A stretch of DNA of 64,000 nucleotides from Kineosporia corallincola (GCF_018499875.1 NZ_JAHBAY010000017.1:113878-177877), one strand, 5' to 3'; counted from the stretch's first letter, positions 53,071 through 62,914 are shown. The notes: generated by a model not told the origin, from the letters alone. Program-made: numbers and translations.

Positions 53071-54077
53071 CCGACGTTCCGCTGGAGAAACTCCGGTTCG
53101 CCGGCGCACCGGCGGCGGCCGCCGAGCCGGTCGCCGCCGGCCCGGCCCAGGGCTCCGGCCGCGACCTGTGGAACCGGATCCGCCGGGACCGCCGCACCGT
53201 GGCCGCCGGGATCGTCGTCCTGATCGTCATCGCGCTGGCGATCATCGTGCCGTTCCTGCCCACCCCGGGCGGTGCCGCCGACGTCGCCTACCGCTACCTG
53301 CCGCCGAAATGGCCGCTGCTGGAACACCTCGGCATCCTGAACGGCACCCGCGACGGCGTCGACGCGTACGCCAAGGCGGGCGTCCCGGACGGCGTCTACC
53401 ATCTGTTCGGCACCGACGAGCTCGGCCGCGACATGTGGCAGCGGGTCTGGGACGGCACCCGGGTCTCGCTGCTCATCGCCCTGATCGCGTTCGTCATCGA
53501 CATCGTCGTGGGCATGGTCTATGGCCTGGTCTCCGGATACTTCGGCGGCGGCACCGACACCGTGCTCCAGGGAATCGTCGAGATCCTCTCCGGCATCCCG
53601 CAGCTCGTCATCGTCACCCTCTTCGTCGTCGCGGTCGGCCCGGGCACCGGGGCCATCGTCTTCGGCCTGCTCCTGACCAACTGGCTCGCGATGAACCGGG
53701 TCAGCCGCTCGCAGGCACTGCGGCAGAAGGCCGAGGAGTACGTGCTGGCCTCGCGCACGCTGGGCACGAAGGACCGCCACATCATCGTCGTGCAGATCCT
53801 GCCGAACATCGTCGGGCCGGTCCTGACGATGAGCATGTTCTCCATCCCGGCGGCCATCTTCACGGAGTCGTACCTGTCGTTCGTCGGTATGGGCGTGCAG
53901 CCGCCGCAGGCCTCGCTGGGCTCGCTGGTGAGCACCGGGTACCAGGCCTTCCTCTCGTACCCGTACCTGGTGCTGGCCCCGGTGCTGGTGCTGGCCGTGC
54001 TGATGGTCTCGTTCACGATCGTCGCGGACGGCCTGAAGGAAGCCACCGATCCCCGAGCAGTGGAGGGACGCGCATGA
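53067..54077 (+). CDS. Peptide-type ABC transporter permease (DppC family)
   Basis: A 336-residue permease, GTG in a GTGA overlap. It has an N-terminal cytoplasmic tail, FGTDELGRDMWQRVWDGTRV, the coupling loop QKAEEYVLASRTLGTKDRHI, and FTESYLSFVGMGVQPPQASL. It is the second membrane subunit of the importer. Confidence 0.94.
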   Translation: MTDVPLEKLRFAGAPAAAAEPVAAGPAQGSGRDLWNRIRRDRRTVAAGIVVLIVIALAIIVPFLPTPGGAADVAYRYLPPKWPLLEHLGILNGTRDGVDAYAKAGVPDGVYHLFGTDELGRDMWQRVWDGTRVSLLIALIAFVIDIVVGMVYGLVSGYFGGGTDTVLQGIVEILSGIPQLVIVTLFVVAVGPGTGAIVFGLLLTNWLAMNRVSRSQALRQKAEEYVLASRTLGTKDRHIIVVQILPNIVGPVLTMSMFSIPAAIFTESYLSFVGMGVQPPQASLGSLVSTGYQAFLSYPYLVLAPVLVLAVLMVSFTIVADGLKEATDPRAVEGRA

Positions 54078-55129
54078 GCACGCCGGTGCTCTCGGTCAAG
54101 GACCTGGCCATCACGTTCACCCACGACCGGCGGGACGTCGAGGCCATCCGTGGCATCTCGTTCGAGGTCAACGCCGGTGAGGTCGTCGCCCTGGTCGGGG
54201 AGAGCGGCAGCGGCAAGTCCGTGACCGCCCGCGCGCTGATGGGCCTGGGCGCCCGCGGCCAGCGGATCTCCGGCGGCAGCATCGAGCTCACCGGTCCGGA
54301 CGGCTCCCTCGACCTGACCACGCGGAGCCCCCGCGAATTGCAGCGACAGGTCAACGGCAAGCGCATCGCCATGGTCTTCCAGGACGCGCTCACCTGCCTC
54401 GACCCGACCATGGCGGTGGGCCGGCAGATCGCCGAGGGCCTGCGAGCGCACTACCGCATGTCGAGGGCCCAGGCCCGGGCCCGGGCGGTCGAGCTGCTGA
54501 CCGAGGTCGGCATCGACGACCCGGAGCGGCGCTACAGGCAGTACCCGCACCAGCTGTCCGGCGGCATGTGCCAGCGTGTCAACATCGCCATCGCCCTGGC
54601 CTGCGAGCCGGACGTGCTGATCTGCGACGAGCCGACCACCGCCCTCGACGTGACGATCCAGCTGCGCATCCTCGACCTGCTCGCCCGGCTCCAGGCCGAG
54701 CGCGGCCTGGCGGTCGTGTTCATCACCCACGACCTCGGTGTGGTCGCGAGGATCGCCGACCGGGTCAACGTGATGTACGCCGGCCGGATCGTCGAGCAGG
54801 GCAGCGTCGAGGCGGTGTTCTACGACCCCCGGCATCCGTACACCTGGGGTCTGCTGTCGGCGATGCCCAGCCTCGGCTCGGACGAGGGCCCGCTCCACAC
54901 CATCCCCGGCAGCCCGGCGAGCCTGATCGACCGGCCCGCCGGTGACGCGTTCGCGCCCCGCAACGAGTTCGCCCTCGAACTCGACCACGAGCAGGAGCCG
55001 CCCTATTTCGAGGTGTCGCCCGGACACCGGGTGGCCTCGTGGCTGTGTCATCCGCAGGCCCCCACGGTCGAGATGCCGAAGGCGCTGCGGGCCAAGATCG
55101 ACTCGATGACGAAGGTGGGGGAACGATGA
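54074..55129 (+). CDS. Peptide-type ABC transporter ATPase (DppD family)
   Basis: A 351-residue ATPase: Walker A GESGSGKS, signature [16 protein letters not shown], Walker [14 protein letters not shown], and the C-terminal oligopeptide-transporter extension ([14 protein letters not shown]). ATGA overlap. The Gln-to-Cys change in the signature context (GGMCQR instead of GGMRQR) is a minor oddity. Confidence 0.94.
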   Translation: MSTPVLSVKDLAITFTHDRRDVEAIRGISFEVNAGEVVALVGESGSGKSVTARALMGLGARGQRISGGSIELTGPDGSLDLTTRSPRELQRQVNGKRIAMVFQDALTCLDPTMAVGRQIAEGLRAHYRMSRAQARARAVELLTEVGIDDPERRYRQYPHQLSGGMCQRVNIAIALACEPDVLICDEPTTALDVTIQLRILDLLARLQAERGLAVVFITHDLGVVARIADRVNVMYAGRIVEQGSVEAVFYDPRHPYTWGLLSAMPSLGSDEGPLHTIPGSPASLIDRPAGDAFAPRNEFALELDHEQEPPYFEVSPGHRVASWLCHPQAPTVEMPKALRAKIDSMTKVGER

Positions 55130-56040
55130 GCGCGCTGCTCGAGGTGGTCAGGCTGCGGCAGGAGTTCCGGACCGCACGGGGCAACCCGGTGACCGCCGTC
55201 GGTGGTGTCTCGTTCGAGGTCAACGCGGGGGAGACGTACGGGCTGGTCGGTGAGAGCGGCTCGGGCAAGTCGACGATCGGGCGCTGCCTGGTGCGGCTCA
55301 ACAACCCGACCTCGGGCGACATCGTGCTGTCCGGCCGGATGGTCAGCGGCCGGCTCGACCGGCGCACCACCGCGCACCTGCGGGCCAAGGCCCAGATGAT
55401 CTTCCAGAACCCGACGTCGAGCCTGAACCCGCGCCGCCGGGTGGGCGACATCGTCGCGGAGGGCCTGCGGGCCACGGGCCGCTCCGGCCCGGCGGTGCGG
55501 GAAGCCGTCGTGGACATGCTGGAGCGCGTGGGACTCTCGGCCGAGCACGTCGACCGGTTCCCGCACCAGTTCTCCGGCGGGCAACGTCAGCGCATCGGGA
55601 TCGCCCGGGCCCTGGTCGTACGGCCCGATCTGGTGATCGCCGACGAGTGCGTCAGCGCCCTCGACGTCTCGATCCAGGCCCAGGTGGTCAACCTGATGGC
55701 CGAGCTCCAGCGCGACCTGGGCACGGCCTACGTGTTCATCGCCCACGACCTGGCCATGGTGCAGCACCTCAGCCACCGGATCGGCGTGCTGCACCAGGGA
55801 TTCCTGGTCGAGACCGGCACCACGCAGGAGATCTTCACCGGCGCCGTCCACCCGTACACCCGCTCGCTGCTGGCCGCCGTGCTCAGCCCCGACCCGCGGG
55901 CCATGCGGCGACGCGTCGCGAGCGCCCCGTACGACCCGAAGGCACTGGGGATCGACTACCTCTCCGGCACCGAGCACACGCTCTCCCCGACCCACCGGGT
56001 GCTGGGGACCGCCGAGCAGGTCTCGGCCTGGACGTCCTGA
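55126..56040 (+). CDS. Peptide-type ABC transporter ATPase (DppF family)
   Basis: A 304-residue ATPase: Walker [16 protein letters not shown]-loop MIFQNPTSSLNPRRRVGDIV, signature FSGGQRQRIGIARAL, Walker B VIADECVSALDV. ATGA overlap with the DppD gene. It is the last transporter gene of the operon. Confidence 0.94.
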   Translation: MSALLEVVRLRQEFRTARGNPVTAVGGVSFEVNAGETYGLVGESGSGKSTIGRCLVRLNNPTSGDIVLSGRMVSGRLDRRTTAHLRAKAQMIFQNPTSSLNPRRRVGDIVAEGLRATGRSGPAVREAVVDMLERVGLSAEHVDRFPHQFSGGQRQRIGIARALVVRPDLVIADECVSALDVSIQAQVVNLMAELQRDLGTAYVFIAHDLAMVQHLSHRIGVLHQGFLVETGTTQEIFTGAVHPYTRSLLAAVLSPDPRAMRRRVASAPYDPKALGIDYLSGTEHTLSPTHRVLGTAEQVSAWTS

Positions 56041-56064
56041 ACACCCCGACCGGAAAGAGAAAAG

Positions 56065-57009
56065 ATGTCCCAGCCCACCGTGTTCGTCTCCGCGCCCGTG
56101 CCGGACGACCTGCTCGAAGAGCTCGCCCGTGAGTTCGACGTGGTGGCCGTCCCGCCCGGCACCACGCAGGACCTGGGCCGGTACGGGTCGCCGGTCGGCT
56201 GGCTGATGGGCGGTGGCACCCCGATCGACGCCGGCGTGCTGGCCCAGCTGCCCGACCTCAAGGTGGTGTCCAACAGCGGGGTCGGTTACGACAGCCTGGT
56301 GATGGACGACATCCGGGCGGCCGGCGTGATCGCCGCCAACACGCCCGGGGTTCTCGACAACGCCGTCGCCGAGATCGCTCTCGGGCTGGTCCTTTCGCTG
56401 GGCCGGGGCATCGTCGGATTCGACCGCTTCACCCGCGACGGCCGCTGGGCCGACGGCGCCGCCCCCCTCACCCGCGATGTGCACGGCAAGACGGTCGGTG
56501 TGCTGGGGATGGGCCGGATCGGCAAGCGCGTCGCGCAGTTGCTCCAGCCCCTCGGCGTCAGCGTGATCTACCACAACCGGGCGAGGCGCCCCGAGATCGA
56601 CGAGAGCGGTCTGGCCCAGTGGCGTGAGCGTGAGGCATTTTTCGCCGAGTCCGACTTCGTGGTGGTGCTCGTGCCGCTGAGCCCGCAGACCCGCGGGTAT
56701 GTCGGCGCCGCCGACCTCGCCCGGATGCAGCCGACCGCCTACCTCATCAACCTGGCCCGCGGCGCGGTGGTGGACACCCCGGCCCTGGTCGAGGCGATCC
56801 GGTCGGGGCAGATCGCCGGCGCGGGCCTGGACGTGTTCGACGTCGAGCCCCTGCCCCTGGACGACGAGCTCCAGACCCTGCCGAACGTGATCCTGTTGCC
56901 TCACATCGGCAGTGCCACCGCCGAGACCCGGCGCGCGATGAGCGAACTCGCGGTACGCAACCTCCGCAACGGCAGCCTGGGCCAACCGGTCGAGACGCCG
57001 ATTCCCTGA
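56065..57009 (+). CDS. 2-hydroxyacid dehydrogenase (D-isomer family)
   Basis: A 314-residue NAD(P)-dependent oxidoreductase with Rossmann motif GVLGMGRIGKRVAQLL, NLARGAVVDTPALV (active-site Arg), DVFDVEPLPLDDELQ (Glu) and His in LLPHIGSATAETRRAM. The closest overall look is glyoxylate/hydroxypyruvate reductase-like. It ends the catabolic operon (24 bases after the ATPase, with GGAAAGAGAAAAG upstream) and may reduce a 2-oxo acid product of the pathway. Confidence 0.92.
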   Translation: MSQPTVFVSAPVPDDLLEELAREFDVVAVPPGTTQDLGRYGSPVGWLMGGGTPIDAGVLAQLPDLKVVSNSGVGYDSLVMDDIRAAGVIAANTPGVLDNAVAEIALGLVLSLGRGIVGFDRFTRDGRWADGAAPLTRDVHGKTVGVLGMGRIGKRVAQLLQPLGVSVIYHNRARRPEIDESGLAQWREREAFFAESDFVVVLVPLSPQTRGYVGAADLARMQPTAYLINLARGAVVDTPALVEAIRSGQIAGAGLDVFDVEPLPLDDELQTLPNVILLPHIGSATAETRRAMSELAVRNLRNGSLGQPVETPIP

Positions 57010-57086
57010 TCCAATAGCCGCTGACAGACACCGGCCCGGCGACCTGCGTCCGTGCGTCACCCTTCTCACCGTTCTGAAAGCGGTTC

Positions 57087-58040
57087 TCAGACGGTCGCTC
57101 TGGCCCGGGCGATCTGGGTCAGGGTGGCGGTGACCACGGCGATGTGCGTGGCGACGTCGGCATCCCGCGGCCGGGCTGCGGTTTTCAGCCCGATCCGCGG
57201 GACGTCGGCGAGTGCCTTGAGGGTGTCGGCGATCTCGTTCGGTCCGAGCAGGGACGCCGCGGACGCGGCGAGGGCGGGATCGGTTCCGTGGGAGGGGATG
57301 TGCATGTCGGTCCAGGCCGGTCCCCAGGCCGTGTCCTCGCCGGTCGCGCCGGAGAAGATGTAGGCCCGCAGCAGTCCCGCCCCGGTGACCGCGGCGATGT
57401 GCTCGAGGGGGAGATCCGGGCCGTGTCCCTCGATGGCTGATCGGCCCCAGTTCAGGCTCATTCCGAGCACGTCCGGGGGTAGACCGAAGGACTGCACCGC
57501 GGCGATCTCGTCCGGCAGCCCGAAGAAACCCTTGGCCGGACTCTGCCCGGGAACGTACGCGTCGCAGTGCTCGACGAGCAGTTCCGCACCGGCGAGATCC
57601 CAGTCGAGGATCTCGGCGAGGGAGCGCTCGAACGCGGAGCGGGAACCACCGCGAGGCCCCGGGCCGCTGTGGACCTCGATCGCGGCGACCCGGCGGGTGC
57701 CGTACTCGTCGGCAAGGGTGCGGGCCAGGTCACGGGCCCGGGCAACGTCGGAGAGCGCCTCGCGGCGCTGGGCCTCGTCGCCGGATGCCAGGCCGTAGGC
57801 GGGGTTTCGGCCCAGAGCGAGCATCATCGACGGCACCAGCGAGACCACGAGGTCCCAGTCGGGCCGGACGTGCTGCCTGATCCAGGCGGCCTCCAGGGTG
57901 CGCGTTCCGGCCGGGGACAGGGCGAATTCCAGTCCGCCGAGGCCGAGTTCGGCGACGGCGTCGAAGAACGCGTCCTCGCCCTCCGGGTCGGTGGGTGCGG
58001 TGATGTAGGCGGCCAGGAAGAGGCCGTCGAGGCTGGTCAC
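57087..58040 (-). CDS. DUF4862 family protein (TIM-barrel, sugar-isomerase-like)
   Basis: A 317-residue protein, GTG start with GGAGG 8-12 bases upstream. It begins LDGLFLAAYITAPTDPEGED, with ELLVEHCDAYVPGQSPAKGF, and ends in IGLKTAARPRDADVATHI. It resembles the uncharacterised DUF4862 family, whose fold is that of AP-endonuclease/xylose isomerase-like barrels. Function unknown. It is divergent from the TRAP/Kdu operon and so probably a uronate-pathway enzyme. Confidence 0.75.
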   Translation of the reverse strand: MTSLDGLFLAAYITAPTDPEGEDAFFDAVAELGLGGLEFALSPAGTRTLEAAWIRQHVRPDWDLVVSLVPSMMLALGRNPAYGLASGDEAQRREALSDVARARDLARTLADEYGTRRVAAIEVHSGPGPRGGSRSAFERSLAEILDWDLAGAELLVEHCDAYVPGQSPAKGFFGLPDEIAAVQSFGLPPDVLGMSLNWGRSAIEGHGPDLPLEHIAAVTGAGLLRAYIFSGATGEDTAWGPAWTDMHIPSHGTDPALAASAASLLGPNEIADTLKALADVPRIGLKTAARPRDADVATHIAVVTATLTQIARARATV

Positions 58041-58135
58041 GGTGAATTCCTCCGTCGTGGGGGCGCGACGTCACGCCGGCGGTAGGGGGTTCCGGTGGGC
58101 GATATAGGGGTTGACGCGGTAGGGGCGACCATTAA

Positions 58136-58152
58136 GTTCCGTCTAACGAAAC
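58136..58152. promoter_or_regulatory. Putative IclR-type operator
   Basis: GTTCCG-TCTAA-CGAAAC: 6-base arms with one mismatch, 5-base spacer, in the region between the DUF4862 gene and the TRAP operon. It resembles IclR-family sites; an IclR gene lies in the operon it would control. Confidence 0.5.
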
Positions 58153-58309
58153 TCTGTTCCATAAAAAGTGTGACATTCGTCGACGAGGCACTGCAACAGC
58201 CGTTCCGGAATCCCGGCGCCGCTCCCCGGCGCCGTCCCCGAACCGCCCGAGTAGCCCGCACCATTCCCCCTTGGACGCCTGCTTACGCAGCCCGAGAAGG
58301 AGTTTCAGC

Positions 58310-59347
58310 ATGAGGCGAAACAAAGTCGTTTCCGTCACCGTCGCTCTCGCGGCTGCCCTGCTCGCCGCCACCGCCTGTAGTGCCGGAGACGGCACCCGCA
58401 CCGGTGCGGCGGCCAGGGACTCCGGCGACTCCGCCGAGACGACGTTCAAGCTGGCGTTCAACCAGCAGACGAACCATCCGCAGTTCGTCGCGCTGGATGC
58501 CATGGGTGACCGGCTCCGGGAGCGCACCGACGGCAGGTACGACATCGAGGTGTTCCCGAACGAGACGCTCGGCACCCAGAAGGACACCATCGAGCTGGTG
58601 AAGGCCGGCACGCTCGAGATGTCGATGGTCGCCGGGCCGCTGATGGAGAGCTTCAACGCCGACTTCACCGTGTTCAACCTGCCGTTCACCTTCGACTCGC
58701 AGGAGCACCAGCGCCGGACGACGAACGACCCGGCCATCGTCGCCGGGCTGTACTCCTCGCTCGACGACCAGGGCCTGCATGTCCTGGGGGCCTTCCACGG
58801 CGGGGTCCGGAACATGTACTCGTCGAAGGGGCCGATCGTCGAGCCCGCCGACATGAAGGGCCTGAAGATCCGGGTCATCGAGTCGGACACGAACATCGAG
58901 ATGATGAGGATGATGGGCGGCAGCCCGGCCCCGATGGGGATGGGTGAGGTCTACACCGCGATCCAGTCGGGTGTGCTGGACGGCGCCGAGAACAACGAAC
59001 TCACCTACGCCAACGTGAAGCACGCCGAGGTCGCGAAGTTCTACAGCTACACCCGGCACCTGATGCTCCCCGACTACCTCCTGATCAACCCGAAGTTCCT
59101 GGACGAGATGTCCGAGGGCGACCGGGCGATCTTCCTGGAGGAGATCGCCACGGCGATCGAGGAGGAGGGCCGGCTCTGGAAGCAGGAGATCCCCAGGTCG
59201 AAGGCGCTGGCCGAAGAGGCCGGGGCGAAGTTCAACGAGGTCGATTCTGCTGCCTTCAGCGCCCTGATCGCCCCGCTGACCCAGAAGAAGCTCACCAACG
59301 CCACGGTCCGCGACATCCACGCCAAGGTCCGGGCGGCCGCCGAGTGA
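58310..59347 (+). CDS. TRAP transporter solute-binding protein (DctP family)
   Basis: A 345-residue lipoprotein (lipobox ATAC, after AALLAA) with TRAP binding-protein features: FKLAFNQQTNHPQFVALDAM, YDIEVFPNETLGTQKDTIEL, KIRVIESDTNIEMMRMMGGS (the carboxylate-binding Arg lies here) and GEVYTAIQSGVLDGAENNEL. It captures an organic acid. With kduI/kduD downstream, an unsaturated or plain hexuronate is likely. GAAGGAG is the ribosome site. Confidence 0.94.
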   Translation: MRRNKVVSVTVALAAALLAATACSAGDGTRTGAAARDSGDSAETTFKLAFNQQTNHPQFVALDAMGDRLRERTDGRYDIEVFPNETLGTQKDTIELVKAGTLEMSMVAGPLMESFNADFTVFNLPFTFDSQEHQRRTTNDPAIVAGLYSSLDDQGLHVLGAFHGGVRNMYSSKGPIVEPADMKGLKIRVIESDTNIEMMRMMGGSPAPMGMGEVYTAIQSGVLDGAENNELTYANVKHAEVAKFYSYTRHLMLPDYLLINPKFLDEMSEGDRAIFLEEIATAIEEEGRLWKQEIPRSKALAEEAGAKFNEVDSAAFSALIAPLTQKKLTNATVRDIHAKVRAAAE

Positions 59348-59385
59348 ACGGCTGTCCGGGCCCGGCGAGAGGAAGGACCTGAGAG

Positions 59386-59892
59386 ATGACCGTGCTGAAG
59401 GTTGTTCTGGACCGCGTGCTGACCTGGATATGTGTGGTGCTGTTCGCGGCCCTGGTGCTCGACGTCGGCTGGCAGGTGTTCGCCCGGCAGGTGCTGAACG
59501 CCCCCAGCGGCTGGTCCGAGGAACTGGCCAAGTACCTGTTCATCTGGGTCGGTTTGCTAGGCGGGGCGCTGGTTTTCGGCGAGCGCGGGCACGTCGCGGC
59601 CGACCTCGCGGTGCAGCGGGCGCCGGAGAGGGTGCAGCGGGTCACCGCCGTGACGGTGCAGATCTCGATCCTGGCCTTCGCGGTCCTGGCCCTGATCTGG
59701 GGCGGATACCGGGTGGTGCATCTGACCTGGAACCAGACCCTGACCGGCCTGCCGGTGAATGTGGGCTGGATGTATCTGGCCCTGCCGATCTCCGGCGTGA
59801 TCACCGTGCTCTACACCGTTTATCACATGATCCACATCAGCACCGGCGAGGAAATCGCGATCGACCCGGACGCCGAGGCCCCACTCGCGTAA
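59386..59892 (+). CDS. TRAP transporter small permease (DctQ family)
   Basis: A 168-residue four-helix membrane protein: ICVVLFAALVLDVGWQVFAR, WSEELAKYLFIWVGLLGGAL (family motif) and GWMYLALPISGVITVLYTVY. It works with the binding protein and the DctM subunit. Confidence 0.94.
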   Translation: MTVLKVVLDRVLTWICVVLFAALVLDVGWQVFARQVLNAPSGWSEELAKYLFIWVGLLGGALVFGERGHVAADLAVQRAPERVQRVTAVTVQISILAFAVLALIWGGYRVVHLTWNQTLTGLPVNVGWMYLALPISGVITVLYTVYHMIHISTGEEIAIDPDAEAPLA

Positions 59893-59924
59893 GGGACCGC
59901 GCTCACGCAAGGGACGGAGGAATC

Positions 59925-61232
59925 ATGGATGCCGGAGTTCTTGCCGGTCTGGTCCTGGTCGTCGGGATCGCTGTTCTGCTTCTGATCGGGGCCCCGATCA
60001 GCATCGGCGTGGGGCTGGCCTCGACGCTGGCCATGTTCGTCGTGGTCGGCGCCGAGAACGGGGCCCTCACCTCGGCGCAGCAGATGTTCCGCGGTATCAA
60101 TTCGTTCGCGCTGCTGGCCATCCCGTTCTTCGTGCTGGCCGGAGTGATCATGAGTAACGGCGGCATCGCCATGCAACTGATCAACGCCGGCAAGGTGCTG
60201 GTCGGCCGGGTGCCGGGCGCGTCCGCCCAGACGACCGTCGCCGCCAGCACGCTGTTCGGGGCGGTCAGCGGCTCGTCGATCGCGGCGGCCGCCGCGATCG
60301 GCACGACGATGGGCCCGGTGCAGGCCAAGGAGGGCTACGACCGTAACTTCTCCGCGGCCGTCAATGTCGCCGCCGCGCCGGGCGGGATGCTGGTCCCGCC
60401 GAGCAACCTGATGATCGTCTACTCCCTGGTGTCGGGTACCTCGGTCGCGGCCCTGTTCATGGCCGGATACCTCCCCGGGATTCTGTGGGCGCTCGCCTGC
60501 TCGGCCATCGTCTATCTCTATGCCCGAAAGCGACCGGAACTGAAGGAGACTCAGCGGATCGGCTTCGCCGAGGGAGTCCGCGTCCTGCTCGTCGCGACAC
60601 CCTCGATCCTGCTCGTCGCGGTGGTGATCGGCGGCATCCTGCTGGGGTACTTCACGGCGACGGAGTCCGCCTGTATCGCGGTCTTCTACGCCGCGATCCT
60701 CTCGGCGTTCTACCGCACCATCAAGCTCCGGGACATCCCGGGCATCCTGATGGAGTCCACCCGCATCACGGCGGTGGTCATGTACCTGGTCGGCGTCTCG
60801 ACCATCATGGGTTTCGTCCTGTCCTTCTCGAAGATCCCGGAACTCGTGTCGGACGCGATGTTCGGGTTCAGCGAGAACCCGGTCGTCCTGCTGCTGCTGA
60901 TCGCCGTCATTCTGCTGGGCGTCGGCTGTTTCATGGACGCCACCCCGGCCATTCTCATCTTCACCCCGATCTTCCTGCCGATCGTGACGAGCTTCGGCGT
61001 CGACCCGATCCACTTCGGCATCATGATCATCTTCAATCTCAGCATCGGCACGATCACCCCGCCGGTCGGGACGGTGCTCTTCGTCGGGGCGAAGATCGCG
61101 AACGCGCCGATCGAGGGCGTCGTGCGCCAGCTACTGCCCTTCTTCGGCGTCCTCGTCGCCACGCTCGTCGTCGTCATCTTCACCCCCGGCCTCTCGCTGT
61201 GGTTGCCGGAGATCTTCGGCCTGATGCCCTGA
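59925..61232 (+). CDS. TRAP transporter large permease (DctM family)
   Basis: A 435-residue membrane protein with about 12 helices. Typical segments are SFALLAIPFFVLAGVIMSNG, TLFGAVSGSSIAAAAAIGT, PGGMLVPPSNLMIVYS and IGTITPPVGTVLFVGAKIAN. It uses an ion gradient to drive uptake. Ribosome site GGAGG; 32 bases after dctQ. Confidence 0.95.
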   Translation: MDAGVLAGLVLVVGIAVLLLIGAPISIGVGLASTLAMFVVVGAENGALTSAQQMFRGINSFALLAIPFFVLAGVIMSNGGIAMQLINAGKVLVGRVPGASAQTTVAASTLFGAVSGSSIAAAAAIGTTMGPVQAKEGYDRNFSAAVNVAAAPGGMLVPPSNLMIVYSLVSGTSVAALFMAGYLPGILWALACSAIVYLYARKRPELKETQRIGFAEGVRVLLVATPSILLVAVVIGGILLGYFTATESACIAVFYAAILSAFYRTIKLRDIPGILMESTRITAVVMYLVGVSTIMGFVLSFSKIPELVSDAMFGFSENPVVLLLLIAVILLGVGCFMDATPAILIFTPIFLPIVTSFGVDPIHFGIMIIFNLSIGTITPPVGTVLFVGAKIANAPIEGVVRQLLPFFGVLVATLVVVIFTPGLSLWLPEIFGLMP

Positions 61233-61266
61233 CCCGAACGAAACCTGCTACGCCTCAAGGAGAACC

Positions 61267-62097
61267 ATGGAACAGCGCTTCGCCACCAGTCCCGAGCACG
61301 TCCCGGGCATGAGCACCACCGAGATGCGTGACCGCTACCTGGTGCCCGGCTTGTTCGTGGACGACGACGTCAGGGCCCTGTACACGCATCACGACCGGGT
61401 CGTGGTGGCCGGCGTGAAGCCGGTGACCGGGCCGGTCACGCTCCCGACGTTCCCCGAGATCGTCAGCCAGTACTTCTTCGAGCACCGCGAAGCCGGGATC
61501 GTCAACGTCGGCGGGCCCGGGACGATCACCGTGGACGGCGCCACCTACGACGCCGAGCACGGCGCGTGTCTGTATGTCGGGCGCGGTGCCGTCGACGTGG
61601 CGTTCGAGTCCGCCGACGAGGCCGGCCCGGCTCGGTTCTACCTGTTCTCGGCCCCGGCGCACACCAGCCACCCGACGACGTTCGTCGCGCCGGGCGAGGG
61701 GACCGTCCGCGAACTCGGCGATCCCGAGCAGTCGAACCGGCGCACTCTCAACCAGTACATCCACGAGAAGGGAGTGCGGAGCTGCCAGGTGGTCATGGGC
61801 GTCACCACCCTGCACACCGGGAGCATGTGGAACACGATGCCGGCGCACACCCACGCCCGGCGGACCGAGGTGTACCTCTACTTCGGCCTGCCGGCTGACG
61901 CCCGGGTGGTGCATCTGCTCGGCGAACCCACCGAGACCCGGCACCTCGTGGTCGGTAACGAGGAGGCGGTGATCGCGCCGAGCTGGTCCGTGCACTCCGG
62001 TGTGGGCACCGCCAGCTATAGCTTCGTCTGGGCGATGGCAGGAGAGAATCAGGCGTTCGACGACATGGATGGTTTCGCCATCGCAGACATGCGCTGA
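61267..62097 (+). CDS. kduI: 5-dehydro-4-deoxy-D-glucuronate isomerase
   Basis: A 276-residue cupin-type zinc isomerase that converts 5-keto-4-deoxyuronate to 2,5-diketo-3-deoxygluconate in pectin and glycosaminoglycan breakdown. Motifs: YLVPGLFVDDDVRALYTHHD near the start, NQYIHEKGVRSCQVVMGVT, and the metal site MPAHTHARRTEVYLYF. Length matches the family. Ribosome site AAGGAG. Confidence 0.94.
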   Translation: MEQRFATSPEHVPGMSTTEMRDRYLVPGLFVDDDVRALYTHHDRVVVAGVKPVTGPVTLPTFPEIVSQYFFEHREAGIVNVGGPGTITVDGATYDAEHGACLYVGRGAVDVAFESADEAGPARFYLFSAPAHTSHPTTFVAPGEGTVRELGDPEQSNRRTLNQYIHEKGVRSCQVVMGVTTLHTGSMWNTMPAHTHARRTEVYLYFGLPADARVVHLLGEPTETRHLVVGNEEAVIAPSWSVHSGVGTASYSFVWAMAGENQAFDDMDGFAIADMR

Positions 62098-62125
62098 TGC
62101 GCTCACCCAGACAGGTAGACCCGAC

Positions 62126-62914
62126 ATGGCCCGAGAGATTGCCCAGCTGACCCAGGCCGAACCGCTGACCGGCGGTGCGAACGCGAGCGAGAAGACCCTG
62201 CTCGTGCTGGAGGCAGCCATGAGCCGGGGGCGGTTCTCGGAGGTCGTCGAGGCGACGGGCCTGGCCAAGGCCACGACCCACCGGATCCTGGCCACGCTCA
62301 TCGAGCGACGGTTCGTCACGGTCGCCGCGGACGGGAGCTACCTGCCCGGGCCGAAGATCCTCTCGCTGGCCGGGCAGGCCCTGCAACGGATCGACATCTC
62401 CGCGATCGCGCAGCCTTTCGTGGACGCGCTGGTCGACCGGGTGCACTGCACGGTCCACGTCGGCGTGGCGAACGGTGACGAGATCGTCTACCTGATCCGC
62501 GCGGACTCCGACAAGCCGTACCGGATGCCGTCGCGGGTCGGGCTGGCGATCCCGATGCACACCTCTGGCATCGGCAAAGTGGTGCTCAGCGGGTACACCG
62601 ATCACGAACTGGAGCGGTTCGTGGCCCGGGCGGGGCTGCCCGCCCGGACCCCGAACACGATCACCACCCTGGACGGGCTACGCACCGAGACGGCCCGGAT
62701 CCACCGCCTCGGTTACGCCCTCGACCGGGAGGAGAACGTGCCTGGCGTCACCTGCGTCGCGGCGCCCATCCTCGACGCCACCCGCCGGATCAAGTACGGC
62801 CTGAGCATCTCGACGCTGACCCTGGAACACACCCCGGAGCAGGTCGAGGCCATGGCCCCGCTGGCCATCGAGACCGCCGCCGACATCTCGGCCGCCCTCG
62901 GGTACACCCCCTGA
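62126..62914 (+). CDS. IclR-family transcriptional regulator (KdgR-like role)
   Basis: A 262-residue regulator with winged helix (SEKTLLVLEAAMSRGRFSEV; ATGLAKATTHRILATLIERR) and IclR effector domain (RMPSRVGLAIPMHTSGIGKV; YALDREENVPGVTCVAAPIL). It lies between kduI and kduD, so it likely senses a uronate intermediate and controls this operon, perhaps through the repeat at 58136. Confidence 0.93.
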   Translation: MAREIAQLTQAEPLTGGANASEKTLLVLEAAMSRGRFSEVVEATGLAKATTHRILATLIERRFVTVAADGSYLPGPKILSLAGQALQRIDISAIAQPFVDALVDRVHCTVHVGVANGDEIVYLIRADSDKPYRMPSRVGLAIPMHTSGIGKVVLSGYTDHELERFVARAGLPARTPNTITTLDGLRTETARIHRLGYALDREENVPGVTCVAAPILDATRRIKYGLSISTLTLEHTPEQVEAMAPLAIETAADISAALGYTP

